8,076 nucleotides of DNA from UBA9214 sp964443845 (GCA_964443845.1 CAYUFA010000105.1:1-8076); one strand, 5' to 3'. Shown: positions 1 through 6,205, numbered from the stretch's first letter. Notes: generated from the letters alone by a model not told the origin. Made by a program: numbers and translations.

Positions 1-650
1 ACCTGGACCTGCCAGGCGCGCAGCCAGACCGAGTAACCGGGCAAGGCGATTTCCAGCCGCAACCATTCTCCGTTCGCCTGGCGCAACGGGGTGACCGGTA
101 ACTGTCCGGGATCGTTGTACGGGAAGAACGCCTGTTGCGCGCCATTCCTGTCGATCACCTGGCGAAAATAGCCCTGCTGGTAGAGCAGACCCACACCGAT
201 GACCGGTACGCCCAGATCGCTGGCGGCCTTGAGTTGATCGCCGGCGACATTCCCGAGCCCGCCCGAGTAAATGGGCATGGCCTCGCTCAACATGAATTCC
301 ATGCTGAAATACGCAACACAGCCCAGCTGCGCCTGCGGGTGTGTCTGCTGAAACCATGCGGGCGCCTGCGCCGCGTTGCGTCTGGCCTGTACCAGGTCGT
401 CAATGGTATTGCGGAATGCGGGCTCGGCCAGGACACGCTGGAGTTTCTCCCTCGAGACCGTCTGCAGGATACTCCAGGGGTTCTGCGTGAGCTCCCACAG
501 CACGGGATCCAGCTGCCGCCACACCTGGTCGGTGGCATGATTCCATGTCCAGCGCAGGTCCAGGGCAAGTTCAGCCAGGGACTCGTACCCCTCTACGTCC
601 GTGGGCAAGAGAAACTCCTCAGCGTGCCCGATTCGAATTTCTTCGCTCAT
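1..650 (-). CDS. glgP: Alpha-glucan (glycogen/maltodextrin) phosphorylase, N-terminal part
   Basis: Read on the minus strand this is an uninterrupted 216-codon frame that runs off the left edge, so it is partial at the 3' end. Glucan phosphorylases release glucose-1-phosphate from alpha-1,4-glucans in the cytoplasm using pyridoxal phosphate. Residues 18-80 (LAELALDLRWTWNHATDQVW, then LWELTQNPW) match the DUF3417 N-terminal domain of the alpha-glucan phosphorylase subfamily of about 830-850 aa. Residues 113-165 carry the family signature: YFSMEF, PIYSGGLGNVAGD, LKAASDLGVPVIGVGLLYQQGYF. The catalytic and PLP-lysine region lies outside the window. I chose ATG at 650 because GGAG lies just upstream (spacing only 3-4 nt). 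An in-frame GTG at 740 would add 30 residues but has no visible ribosome binding site. It is the same strand as the GGDEF gene upstream, 113 bp away; co-transcription is possible but unproven. Confidence 0.93.
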   Translation of the reverse strand, partial: MSEEIRIGHAEEFLLPTDVEGYESLAELALDLRWTWNHATDQVWRQLDPVLWELTQNPWSILQTVSREKLQRVLAEPAFRNTIDDLVQARRNAAQAPAWFQQTHPQAQLGCVAYFSMEFMLSEAMPIYSGGLGNVAGDQLKAASDLGVPVIGVGLLYQQGYFRQVIDRNGAQQAFFPYNDPGQLPVTPLRQANGEWLRLEIALPGYSVWLRAWQVQ

Positions 651-731
651 CGCCTCCACTTGCAAATATGTCCAGACGCTTTCATTCAGCTCCGACAGAC
701 TCCTGGCATGGTCAATTGCCGCAGTGCAGAA

Positions 732-762
732 TTTGAACACCTGTAACTAAAAAAGGTTCAAA
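732..762. repeat. Short inverted repeat between phosphorylase and GGDEF gene
   Basis: TTTGAAC (732-738) and GTTCAAA (756-762) are perfect reverse complements with a 17-nt spacer containing an A-rich run. It sits directly after the stop of the signalling gene and before the phosphorylase gene. The stem is AT-rich and weak and has no T-tract after it on the minus strand, so I do not call it a terminator. Confidence 0.3.
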
Positions 763-763
763 C

Positions 764-2506
764 TTACTGACGGTGGACCGCGCGGCTGTTCATGTCGGCC
801 CTGAGGAACTGGTAATTGCCGCGGCCCCTTGCCTTGGCGTGGAACATCGCGGTGGCCACGTCAATGCCGTCATCGGCAGATACGCTGTTGCCGATGCTCA
901 GGATGACTTGGAGTTCGTGTCCGCCGACGAGGTGCGGCACGGCGCGCGCGACGCACAACTTCCCCGCAATGTGCGCCGCATCCTGCGGCTGCTCGATCTC
1001 GGCCAGCTGTGTCACGAACCCGTCACCGCTCTGGCGGCAAACCGTATCCGTGGCACGTACACACGCGGCCAGGCGATCCGCCACCAGCTGAAGCAGCCGG
1101 TCGCCGATCACATGTCCCGGTGTATCGTTGATACGTTTGAAGTTATCCAGATCGAGGAACAGCAGCGCGACCTGCTTGCGTTGACGGTGGGCCAGCCCGA
1201 TTGCCTGGGAGAGACGTTCGGTCAGCAGCACCCGGTTGGGCAGGCCGGTGAGAAAATCGTGCTGGGCCAGATGGGCCACCTTCATCACCATCGACCGGGA
1301 TGGGCTGACGTCGTGGAAGACGATCACCGCCCCGGAGACCCGGCCGTCCTGGTCGTGGATAGGCGCGGCGGAATCCTCGACAGGGCATTCCATTCCGTCG
1401 CGGCGAACCAGCACGCAGTCCGCAGCGAGCCCAACGGTCCTGTCCTCATCCATGGCGCGCCGCGCCGGATTCGCGGCGACAACGCGTGTCGTACCGTCGA
1501 TGATTCTGAATACCTCTGCAAGCGGTTGGCCCAACGCATCCTCACGGGACCAGCCGGTCATCGTCTCCGCCACCAGATTCAGGTAGGTTACGTTGCCCAG
1601 GAGCTCGGTGGTCAGAACCGCGTCACCGATGGAATTGAGCGTGACCTGAGCGCGCTCCTTCTCCACGAACAAGGCTTCTTCTGCTGCTTGCAACCCGAAC
1701 TCCGTTGCCTTGCGCGCCGTGATATCCTCAACCGTCTGCACATGGCCGCGCGGCCTCATCCCGTCGTGCATGGCGGCGCTGTTGACACGCGTCCACATGA
1801 CGCTCCCGTCTTTCCGCTGAAAGCGGAACTCCGTCCGGAATGGCGCATCGATCTGCGCCGCGGCTCTCCAATCGGCAAGGACACGCGGGCGATCCTCCGG
1901 ATGGATCGCCACGCTCCAGCTTGTGCCCAGCGCCTGTTCGAAACTCAGCCCCGAGATCTTTTGATAAGCCGCGTTCGTATAGACGCAGTTGCCCTCTGCA
2001 TCGGAGACAAAGATACCCAGTGGGGATGCGTCACTCATTGCGCGGAAGCGCGCCTTGCTGTTCTGCAGTGCGTCACGGGCAGCATTGCCCCTGATGACGT
2101 AGTGCAGGGTGCGCGACAACCAGTGAGCGTCGATATGACCTTTGACGAAATTATCATATGCGCCGCGTTGCACGGCCAGACGCGCGTTTCCCTCATCGCG
2201 CGTCGTGCTCAGAATCAGGATCAGGGCGTTCGGCGCCGCATTGACCACCTGATCGAACACATCGAGGTTATGGCCGTCGGGAAGCGTGAGGTCAAGCAGT
2301 ATCAGCTCGATACGATCCCTGTCCAGACGTTCGAGTGCATCGTCGAGCCGCATCACCCATTCGATATGAAACGAGTGTTCTCCCATTGAGCTGTCTCCCG
2401 TGCCCGCGAGCGCGTCCTGAATCTGTCTGGCGTCGGCGGGATCGTCCTCGACGAGGAGCACGGTGATCCGGGAATCGTTCATGGCATGAGTGTGTGCCGC
2501 GGACAT
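764..2506 (-). CDS. Response regulator with REC-PAS-PAS and a degenerate GGDEF domain
   Basis: A 580-aa cytoplasmic signalling protein. Residues 14-140 are a CheY-like receiver: acidic pair E20/D21/D22, phospho-acceptor D72 in LILLDLTLPDG, S100/T101, and conserved K122. Residues about 152-265 form a PAS/PAC domain (IFVSDAEGNCVYTNAAY, ending in DITARK), and about 285-400 a second PAS (NSIGDAVLTT to VIVFHDV). From about 415 there is a GGDEF domain with DFLTGLPNR and FLDLDNFKRIND intact. The active-site loop is SGDGF (493-497) instead of GGDEF, and the usual spacing before AMFHAKARGRGNYQF is shortened. RATD (484-487), five residues before the loop, fits the RxxD inhibitory site. No EAL domain follows. 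I infer loss of cyclase activity and a possible c-di-GMP-binding role. ATG 2506 is chosen for an upstream AGAGG (13-nt spacing); ATG 2482 (MNDSR) is possible but has no ribosome binding site. Confidence 0.9.
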   Translation of the reverse strand: MSAAHTHAMNDSRITVLLVEDDPADARQIQDALAGTGDSSMGEHSFHIEWVMRLDDALERLDRDRIELILLDLTLPDGHNLDVFDQVVNAAPNALILILSTTRDEGNARLAVQRGAYDNFVKGHIDAHWLSRTLHYVIRGNAARDALQNSKARFRAMSDASPLGIFVSDAEGNCVYTNAAYQKISGLSFEQALGTSWSVAIHPEDRPRVLADWRAAAQIDAPFRTEFRFQRKDGSVMWTRVNSAAMHDGMRPRGHVQTVEDITARKATEFGLQAAEEALFVEKERAQVTLNSIGDAVLTTELLGNVTYLNLVAETMTGWSREDALGQPLAEVFRIIDGTTRVVAANPARRAMDEDRTVGLAADCVLVRRDGMECPVEDSAAPIHDQDGRVSGAVIVFHDVSPSRSMVMKVAHLAQHDFLTGLPNRVLLTERLSQAIGLAHRQRKQVALLFLDLDNFKRINDTPGHVIGDRLLQLVADRLAACVRATDTVCRQSGDGFVTQLAEIEQPQDAAHIAGKLCVARAVPHLVGGHELQVILSIGNSVSADDGIDVATAMFHAKARGRGNYQFLRADMNSRAVHRQ

Positions 2507-2558
2507 GCGTACGACATCACCTCTCTTGCCGGATGATGGCCACAGGTACTTGCTGCAC

Positions 2559-2577
2559 TGGAGAGGTATGGAGAGGT
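2559..2577. repeat. Tandem 9-bp direct repeat upstream of GGDEF gene
   Basis: TGGAGAGGT occurs at 2559-2567 and again at 2569-2577, a 10-bp period, about one helical turn. It lies about 53 bp upstream of the signalling gene's start. It could be a binding site for a regulator contacting the same DNA face, or it could be chance. Confidence 0.3.
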
Positions 2578-2583
2578 GTGAGC

Positions 2584-2599
2584 CGTGACAGACGTCACG
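2584..2599. promoter_or_regulatory. Perfect 6-bp inverted repeat (CGTGAC-AGAC-GTCACG)
   Basis: CGTGAC at 2584-2589 and GTCACG at 2594-2599 are reverse complements around a 4-nt spacer. The site lies in the 101-bp gap between the 152-aa secreted-protein gene and the signalling gene, both read on the minus strand. It could be an operator or a short hairpin; no T-tract follows on the minus strand, so a terminator is not supported. Confidence 0.3.
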
Positions 2600-2607
2600 C
2601 CAATGCC

Positions 2608-3066
2608 CTAGTGATCACGGGCATCGCTGTGATTATTGTTGCGGTAATCGTTCTGGTTTCCGTGGTGATCATCACCGTGCACGTCATGGTGGTCATCCCT
2701 GTGCTCGTTAGCATGAGCATCCCGGCGATCACGATAATGTTCCTGGTACCAGGGAACGTACTCGCGGTTGTACCAGTTATCCCGCACAAAGAAGACCCGC
2801 TCGCCGCAGGCGTTGTACTTGCGGCAGTACCTGCGCCAGTGTTTGGTCTGGCCCGCAGGCACACGCAGATAGACCGGCGGGCGATCCTTCGATACCCGCT
2901 CGATTGCTACCGGATGACGATTAATGACTTTTGGGTGTGGATAGATATTGAAGTCGAGGCGACCATAGTAGTCGGGTTGGCCAATGCGGGCATGATGCTG
3001 GTTATCAGCCGCGAATGCCGCGGTGGTGAAGGCGGCCAGGGTTGCTGCGAATAGTAAACGATTCAT
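2608..3066 (-). CDS. Secreted/periplasmic hypothetical protein with His/Asp-rich tail
   Basis: The protein has 152 aa. Residues 1-20 are a clear Sec signal peptide (MNRLLFAATLAAFTTAAFAA) with cleavage likely near 19-20. The middle part (about 60-105) reads PPVYLRVPAGQTKHW, C81 and C87, then VFFVRDNWYN. This resembles small exported proteins of unknown function that I associate with beta- and gammaproteobacteria, but I cannot name a family. Residues 108-152 are strongly rich in His, Asp, Asn and Arg (EHRDDHHDVHGDDHHG), probably disordered and able to bind divalent metal; this is inference. The start is well supported: AGGAG lies 8 nt upstream of the ATG. It is followed 101 bp later by the REC-PAS-GGDEF gene on the same strand. 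The tail ends in NNNHSDARDH, similar to a stretch in the RcnB-like protein at 5094-5681. Confidence 0.75.
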   Translation of the reverse strand: MNRLLFAATLAAFTTAAFAADNQHHARIGQPDYYGRLDFNIYPHPKVINRHPVAIERVSKDRPPVYLRVPAGQTKHWRRYCRKYNACGERVFFVRDNWYNREYVPWYQEHYRDRRDAHANEHRDDHHDVHGDDHHGNQNDYRNNNHSDARDH

Positions 3067-3667
3067 GCTGTGTCTCCTGTACTTGATCTAACCACCCGCC
3101 TCATTATTTGCAGACACTCCGGATTTGGGCTGCAGCAGGGAGAATCTCATCGAAACTCCAGATACGAACGAAGAGACTAGTCGCATGATCAGGCGCAGTC
3201 TGTTAGGTATCGCACATAGGACAGCTCGCGTCCATGGCGGCTGATGTCAGTATGATCCAGGCATGGTTCTCGGGTACCTTGCAGCGCACTGCCGTTCCTG
3301 TAGCGTGAGCGCAACCATGTTTACAGGGTAAATATACCGGACACAGTGTGCGATCGCGTACAGACGGTAACTGTCGCTGGAGTAGCATTTGCAATTGGAC
3401 GCAGCGTTGACTGCAGGGCATCAGCGATGCTGACCGCGCAGTCTTGAAAAGGGCTATTGCCTGGAAAATTCAACGGGTTAAACAGGTGGAAGACGGGTTT
3501 CGGTACGCCACGGTAAGCAGTATGTCCTGCGAGGGAGATCCCGGCTGCTGCGGTGTCATGGCCCACTTTCTGGAGACATGAAATGGCACTCAGGAACAAC
3601 GATGCCGACCATTCTGATGCTGATCGGCGTCAATTGACAACTCGATTGCGGTAGGGGGATTCGAAGT
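3067..3667. other. 600-bp stretch without a convincing gene
   Basis: This lies between divergently oriented genes, so promoters for both are expected here, but I see no good -35/-10 pair. TTGACA at 3634-3639 lacks a -10 box at 16-18 nt. Two overlapping minus-strand open frames (3203-3421 and 3321-3599) have no ribosome binding site. The shorter one ends in a Cys-rich segment (LPCKHGC, then CPMCDT) that could be a small zinc-binding remnant, but I cannot match it to a family. A short hairpin, GCATC-AGC-GATGC, lies at 3418-3430. Confidence 0.4.
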
Positions 3668-4009
3668 ATGCGGGAACTCAATGCATGCATTGACGCTGCA
3701 GTGCTCAAACGGGAAAACTGCGCCTATCGCGGCAGCGCAGGCGTGAGTGAAGGATGTCGCGAAGCATGTTTCAGACCTGCATTTCGGGATCAGGAGACGG
3801 GAATGGTCTACTTGTCACGCTATCCGAATGGTCAGGTGGCAGCCTTCCATACACTGGATGGTCTGCCAGATGAAGTGATCACAGCACGATACATCAACGG
3901 CAAAGTCGCGTGTGCGAAAAATTCCCTGATTTCCGGCTTTCTGAAAGATGGCACCTTTTACACGAGACAGGAAGCCGCAGATCAAGTCGACACCAGGAGG
4001 AATCGATGA
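3668..4009 (+). CDS. Conserved-looking hypothetical protein, 113 aa
   Basis: A soluble protein with no signal peptide or membrane segment. Residues 18-45 are Cys-containing (ENCAYRGSAGVSEGCREACF) and lead into FRPAFRDQETGMVYLSRYPNGQ, AAFHTLDGLPDEV and SGFLKDGTFYTRQEA. This pattern recalls a small uncharacterised proteobacterial family, from memory only, and I assign no function. The ATG at 3668 has a GGGGG run about 9 nt upstream. An internal ATG at 3803 has a better-placed GGAG and would give 68 residues, but the upstream segment also looks like part of the conserved domain, so I keep the long form. The gene ends in TGA about 100 bp before the insertion element and faces away from the 152-aa gene. 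Confidence 0.62.
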   Translation: MRELNACIDAAVLKRENCAYRGSAGVSEGCREACFRPAFRDQETGMVYLSRYPNGQVAAFHTLDGLPDEVITARYINGKVACAKNSLISGFLKDGTFYTRQEAADQVDTRRNR

Positions 4010-4114
4010 CAGGAATGGCTGATTGTCGATCCATCGATTATGAGTTCCTCTCATCACGTTAGAGTCGGCTTGATCATTTTATTTGATGTGCTTACTGCAT
4101 AAGTCTATCACTAG

Positions 4115-4947
4115 AACCAATCTCAAGATCCCGTACTGGACAGGATATCGTATATTTGATGCGTGCTACGGCTAAGCGACGAACACTGTGAACGGATCCG
4201 GGTACACTTTCCGGAGGAACATCTTCCTTCCGATCGCCGAGGCCGCAAGCCGATACCCGCCCGCCAGGTTCTCGAAGTCGTACTCTGGATCCTCAACACC
4301 GGTGCCCAGTGGCACATGCTGCCGCAGTGCTATCCGAATTACAAAAACCGTGTATCTCCGATTTCAGTACTGGTACCGGCAAGAGGTGCTGAGAGGGGTA
4401 TTGACCAACCCGGCAAATGCGTTGCGTGATGAAGAAGCACTCGATGAATCGGAGTGTTTCATTGATGCAACCGTTGCCTCGCCCAAGGGGCGGTAGTGCT
4501 GAGATCGGCCCGGGCAAACGTGGTAAGGGAAGGAATTTAATGGCAATAGTGGATCGTCATGGACTGCCGCTGGCGGTCGGTACGCACACGGCCAGCCATC
4601 ATGAAGTCACGCTGGTGCAGCTGAGCTTTGAGTTCTACATGACCGAAGCGAAGCCGGAGAACCTGATCGGTGGTCGCGCCTACGACAGCGACAAGCTGGA
4701 TGAGGAATTGCGCCAGGAAGGCATTGAGATGTTTTCGTCGTCTCGACAGGGACGGGTCAAGCCCAGGACGCAGGACGGCCGCCGATTGCGTCGCTATGAG
4801 CGGCGCTGGCTGGGGACCGCTTCTTCATCTGGATACAGTGGCAACGTCGACTCCTCTGCCGATGGGAATATTACGCCGGGAATTCTCCCGGGTTCGTGCC
4901 GCTAGCTGCCATCGGCATCCTGCTCAGGCAATTATATGAGACAGATT
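4115..4947 (+). mobile_element. IS5-family insertion sequence, about 833 bp, decayed
   Basis: The element is defined by its transposase remnant and by imperfect ends. The left inner end, AACCAATCTCA (4115-4125), matches the reverse complement of the right end, TGAGACAGATT (4937-4947), at 8 of 11 positions. Both ends are flanked by CTAG (4111-4114 and 4948-4951), which fits the YTAR-type 4-bp target duplications described for some IS5 elements. The size is normal for small IS5-family members. The ends are assigned by eye; because CTAG is palindromic, the exact edge could shift by a few bases. The element sits in the intergenic space between the 113-aa gene and the RcnB-like gene and does not visibly disrupt a coding sequence. 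Confidence 0.65.
4163..4940 (+). pseudogene. IS5-family DDE transposase, frameshifted pseudogene
   Basis: Three reading frames must be joined to recover the protein. Frame one from GTG 4163 gives the DUF4096-type N-terminus (LSDEHCERIRVHFPEEH, GRKPIPARQVLEVVLWILN, GAQWHMLPQCYPNYK). An extra A in the run 4343-4347 moves it to frame two (LRFQYWYRQEVL to CFIDATVASPKG, containing the first catalytic Asp). A missing G near 4487-4490 moves it to frame three (GPGKRGKG, MAIVDRHGLPLAV, HHEVTLVQLSF). A missing base near 4812-4815 then leads to RFFIWIQWQRRLL and WEYYAGNSPGF. The second catalytic Asp, normally in GDRAYDSD, is Gly (GGRAYDSD). After the third shift no stop occurs until 5010-5012, past the putative element end. 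Frame and active-site losses together make it non-functional. DDE transposases of this family act on their own terminal repeats. Confidence 0.9.
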
Positions 4948-5093
4948 CTAGTAGTTTGTCGATTAGAACCGTATGTTCGTCAACGCACAGATATCGTCTG
5001 CAGAAGGCGTAGATTTGGCCATGGTCAGGAAAACCGAGCAACGATGTACGGGTGCGCGAATTTGTGCGTTAATCCAGCTATTGGAGAACTATT

Positions 5094-5681
5094 ATGAAAC
5101 AAATCAAATCGCGCAAGCGCCAGGCGCTCGCGCTCCTATGTATGGGGTTATTAGCCTGTGGTTCGGTGCTCGCTGAAAAACCACCCTGGTCTGGCGGTGG
5201 CCACGAGGACAAATCCGGTAACCATGACAGGAAGTCTGGAAGTGGCCGCAATAAGGGTGGCGGCAACGACAATACAAATCACGAAGAACGGGGCCATCAG
5301 CGTAATGATGGACATTATTCAGACAGGAACCACAACGACGCCAGGGATCATCACGAGGGCAACAGGGCTGTGTATTTTGACGATTATCATCGAAACAGGA
5401 TACATGAATATTATTCACAGCAGATTCATTCCGGACACTGTCCTCCAGGTCTTCGCAAGAAACACAATGGCTGTCTTCCACCCGGACAGGCAAGAAGGTG
5501 GCAGATCGGTCAAAGGCTACCGCGTGACGTAATCTATCATGATCTCCAGCCGCAGATCCTGGCATATCTGGCCCCGCCGCCTCCGCGGCACCGGTACGTT
5601 CGCGTGGCGTCTGACATCTTGTTGATTGCAGTAGGTACCGGTGTGGTACTGGACGCAATAGATGATCTGGACAGATACTGA
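5094..5681 (+). CDS. Exported RcnB-like protein
   Basis: The protein has 195 aa. Residues 1-27 are an export signal; LLAC (19-22) resembles a lipobox, while VLA-E at 25-28 would suit ordinary signal peptidase, so lipoprotein versus periplasmic is undecided. Residues 30-95 are a disordered stretch rich in Gly, His, Asn and Asp. The C-terminal part (about 115-190) reads CPPGL, GCLPPGQARRWQIGQRLPRDV, APPPPRHRYVRVASDILLIAVGTGVVLDAI. This matches the layout of the RcnB family (periplasmic protein tied to Ni/Co homeostasis in E. coli) and of CigR-like relatives: Pro-Pro-Gly linker, then Y/VRV, D, LLIA, TG and a hydrophobic end. The ATG has GGAG 8 nt upstream. A metal or envelope role is inferred from the family; no metal transporter is visible nearby. 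The gene begins about 147 bp after the insertion element. Confidence 0.78.
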   Translation: MKQIKSRKRQALALLCMGLLACGSVLAEKPPWSGGGHEDKSGNHDRKSGSGRNKGGGNDNTNHEERGHQRNDGHYSDRNHNDARDHHEGNRAVYFDDYHRNRIHEYYSQQIHSGHCPPGLRKKHNGCLPPGQARRWQIGQRLPRDVIYHDLQPQILAYLAPPPPRHRYVRVASDILLIAVGTGVVLDAIDDLDRY

Positions 5682-5773
5682 TTTATGAAAATAATCAAAT
5701 TGATTCAGACCCCGTCCTTCCGAGTCGGCATCGATGGCAGCAGACGGACAGTGAAATCCAGATTGAAGAGAGA

Positions 5774-5845
5774 ATGTTATGGCTGGTGTATTTAGTGGTA
5801 GTTGTTCTGGTCCTTCTGGTCGTTTTTCTGGTAAAGCGCGTGTAA
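5774..5845 (+). CDS. Possible 23-aa single-helix membrane peptide
   Basis: ATG 5774 to TAA 5843 encodes 23 residues: MLWLVYL, then an almost unbroken run of Val and Leu, ending FLVKRV. This would make one transmembrane helix with a positively charged cytoplasmic end. Purine-rich GAAGAGAG lies immediately upstream and could act as a ribosome binding site, although the spacing is short. It lies 92 bp after the RcnB-like gene on the same strand and could be co-transcribed. I know of no family match. A hydrophobic run this pure is unlikely from random frames but not impossible in T/G-rich DNA. Confidence 0.38.
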   Translation: MLWLVYLVVVVLVLLVVFLVKRV

Positions 5846-5855
5846 GAGGCTCTGT

Positions 5856-5886
5856 GTCCCGTCCCTGAGTCATCGGGTGACGGGAC
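5856..5886. repeat. Perfect 8-bp inverted repeat (possible hairpin)
   Basis: GTCCCGTC (5856-5863) pairs with GACGGGAC (5879-5886) across a 15-nt loop in which CC and GG can extend the stem past a bulge. It sits 10 nt after the stop of the 23-aa frame. No T-tract follows; instead a run of eight G occurs at 5892-5899. It may end or stabilise the upstream transcript without being a canonical intrinsic terminator. Confidence 0.4.
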
Positions 5887-5932
5887 CGGCAGGGGGGGGC
5901 ACGGCACGCTGCCTCGCAAGGTGGAATCTTCC

Positions 5933-6070
5933 ATGCAGCTTGAGGTTAATCACCTTTCCAGGGTCTATAAAGAAAACAGAGGCCTCCTTGCCACCGGCTT
6001 TAACGTCGAGGAGGGGGAACTGATTGCGGTAGTGGGGCACATTCCACACATATCGTACCGTGTATGTTAG
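5933..6070 (+). pseudogene. ABC transporter ATP-binding protein, N-terminal fragment
   Basis: A 45-codon frame starting at ATG 5933 with GGTGG about 7 nt upstream. It reads MQLEVNHLSRVYKENRGLL, ATGFNVEEGELIAVVGH, then IPHISYRVC and stop. The first 36 residues match the start of ABC ATPase domains: first beta strand, the Tyr of the A-loop position (VYKENRG), the second strand pattern with EEGE, and then IAVVGH. In intact proteins this is followed at once by the Walker A motif (NGAGKST or similar). Here homology ends exactly at that point. Walker A, Q-loop, signature, Walker B and the whole remainder are absent, and nothing in the next 230 bp restores them. It is a truncated remnant that cannot hydrolyse ATP, probably left by a deletion or rearrangement near 6040. 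Confidence 0.72.
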
Positions 6071-6130
6071 TCACCGAATGGAGTTATTTTTGTCGGATGA
6101 AAATACTTAACTACGTTCTGATTAAGTCTT

Positions 6131-6205
6131 TCAATCCTGCGAAAGCGGGCATTCAGTTTGACCAGAACAAGTGAGTTACCGGATCCCCGTTTTCGCACGG
6201 ATGAC
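6131..6205. repeat. Degenerate inverted-repeat element (MITE/REP-like)
   Basis: The left arm from 6131 (core CCTGCGAAAGCGGG) and the right arm ending near 6205 (core CCCCGTTTTCGCACGG) are imperfect reverse complements; aligning 27 positions by eye gives about 20 matches. Each arm also folds on itself; the left one is a hairpin with a GAAA loop. The arms resemble the widespread proteobacterial intergenic repeat with a CCCGCGAAAGCGGG core. It lies between the ABC fragment and the collagen-like gene. Confidence 0.55.

Noticed and set aside
135..746. 203-codon plus-strand open frame
   Set aside because: It lies opposite the phosphorylase N-terminus, whose family motifs are unmistakable on the minus strand.
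773..2389. 538-codon plus-strand open frame opposite the signalling gene
   Set aside because: It is antisense to a protein with clear REC, PAS and GGDEF motifs. Its translation has no recognisable domain, and long antisense frames are common opposite GC-rich genes.
3634..3662. TTGACA as a sigma-70 -35 box for the 113-aa gene
   Set aside because: No acceptable -10 hexamer at 16-18 nt, and the ribosome binding site would overlap the expected -10 position.
4343..4350. Programmed frameshift in the transposase at the A run
   Set aside because: The needed shift is +1, whereas IS families with programmed shifts usually use -1, and two more breaks plus a lost catalytic Asp occur downstream.
5685..5795. 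36-codon frame starting just after the RcnB-like stop
   Set aside because: No ribosome binding site, no recognisable composition, and it overlaps the hydrophobic 23-aa frame.
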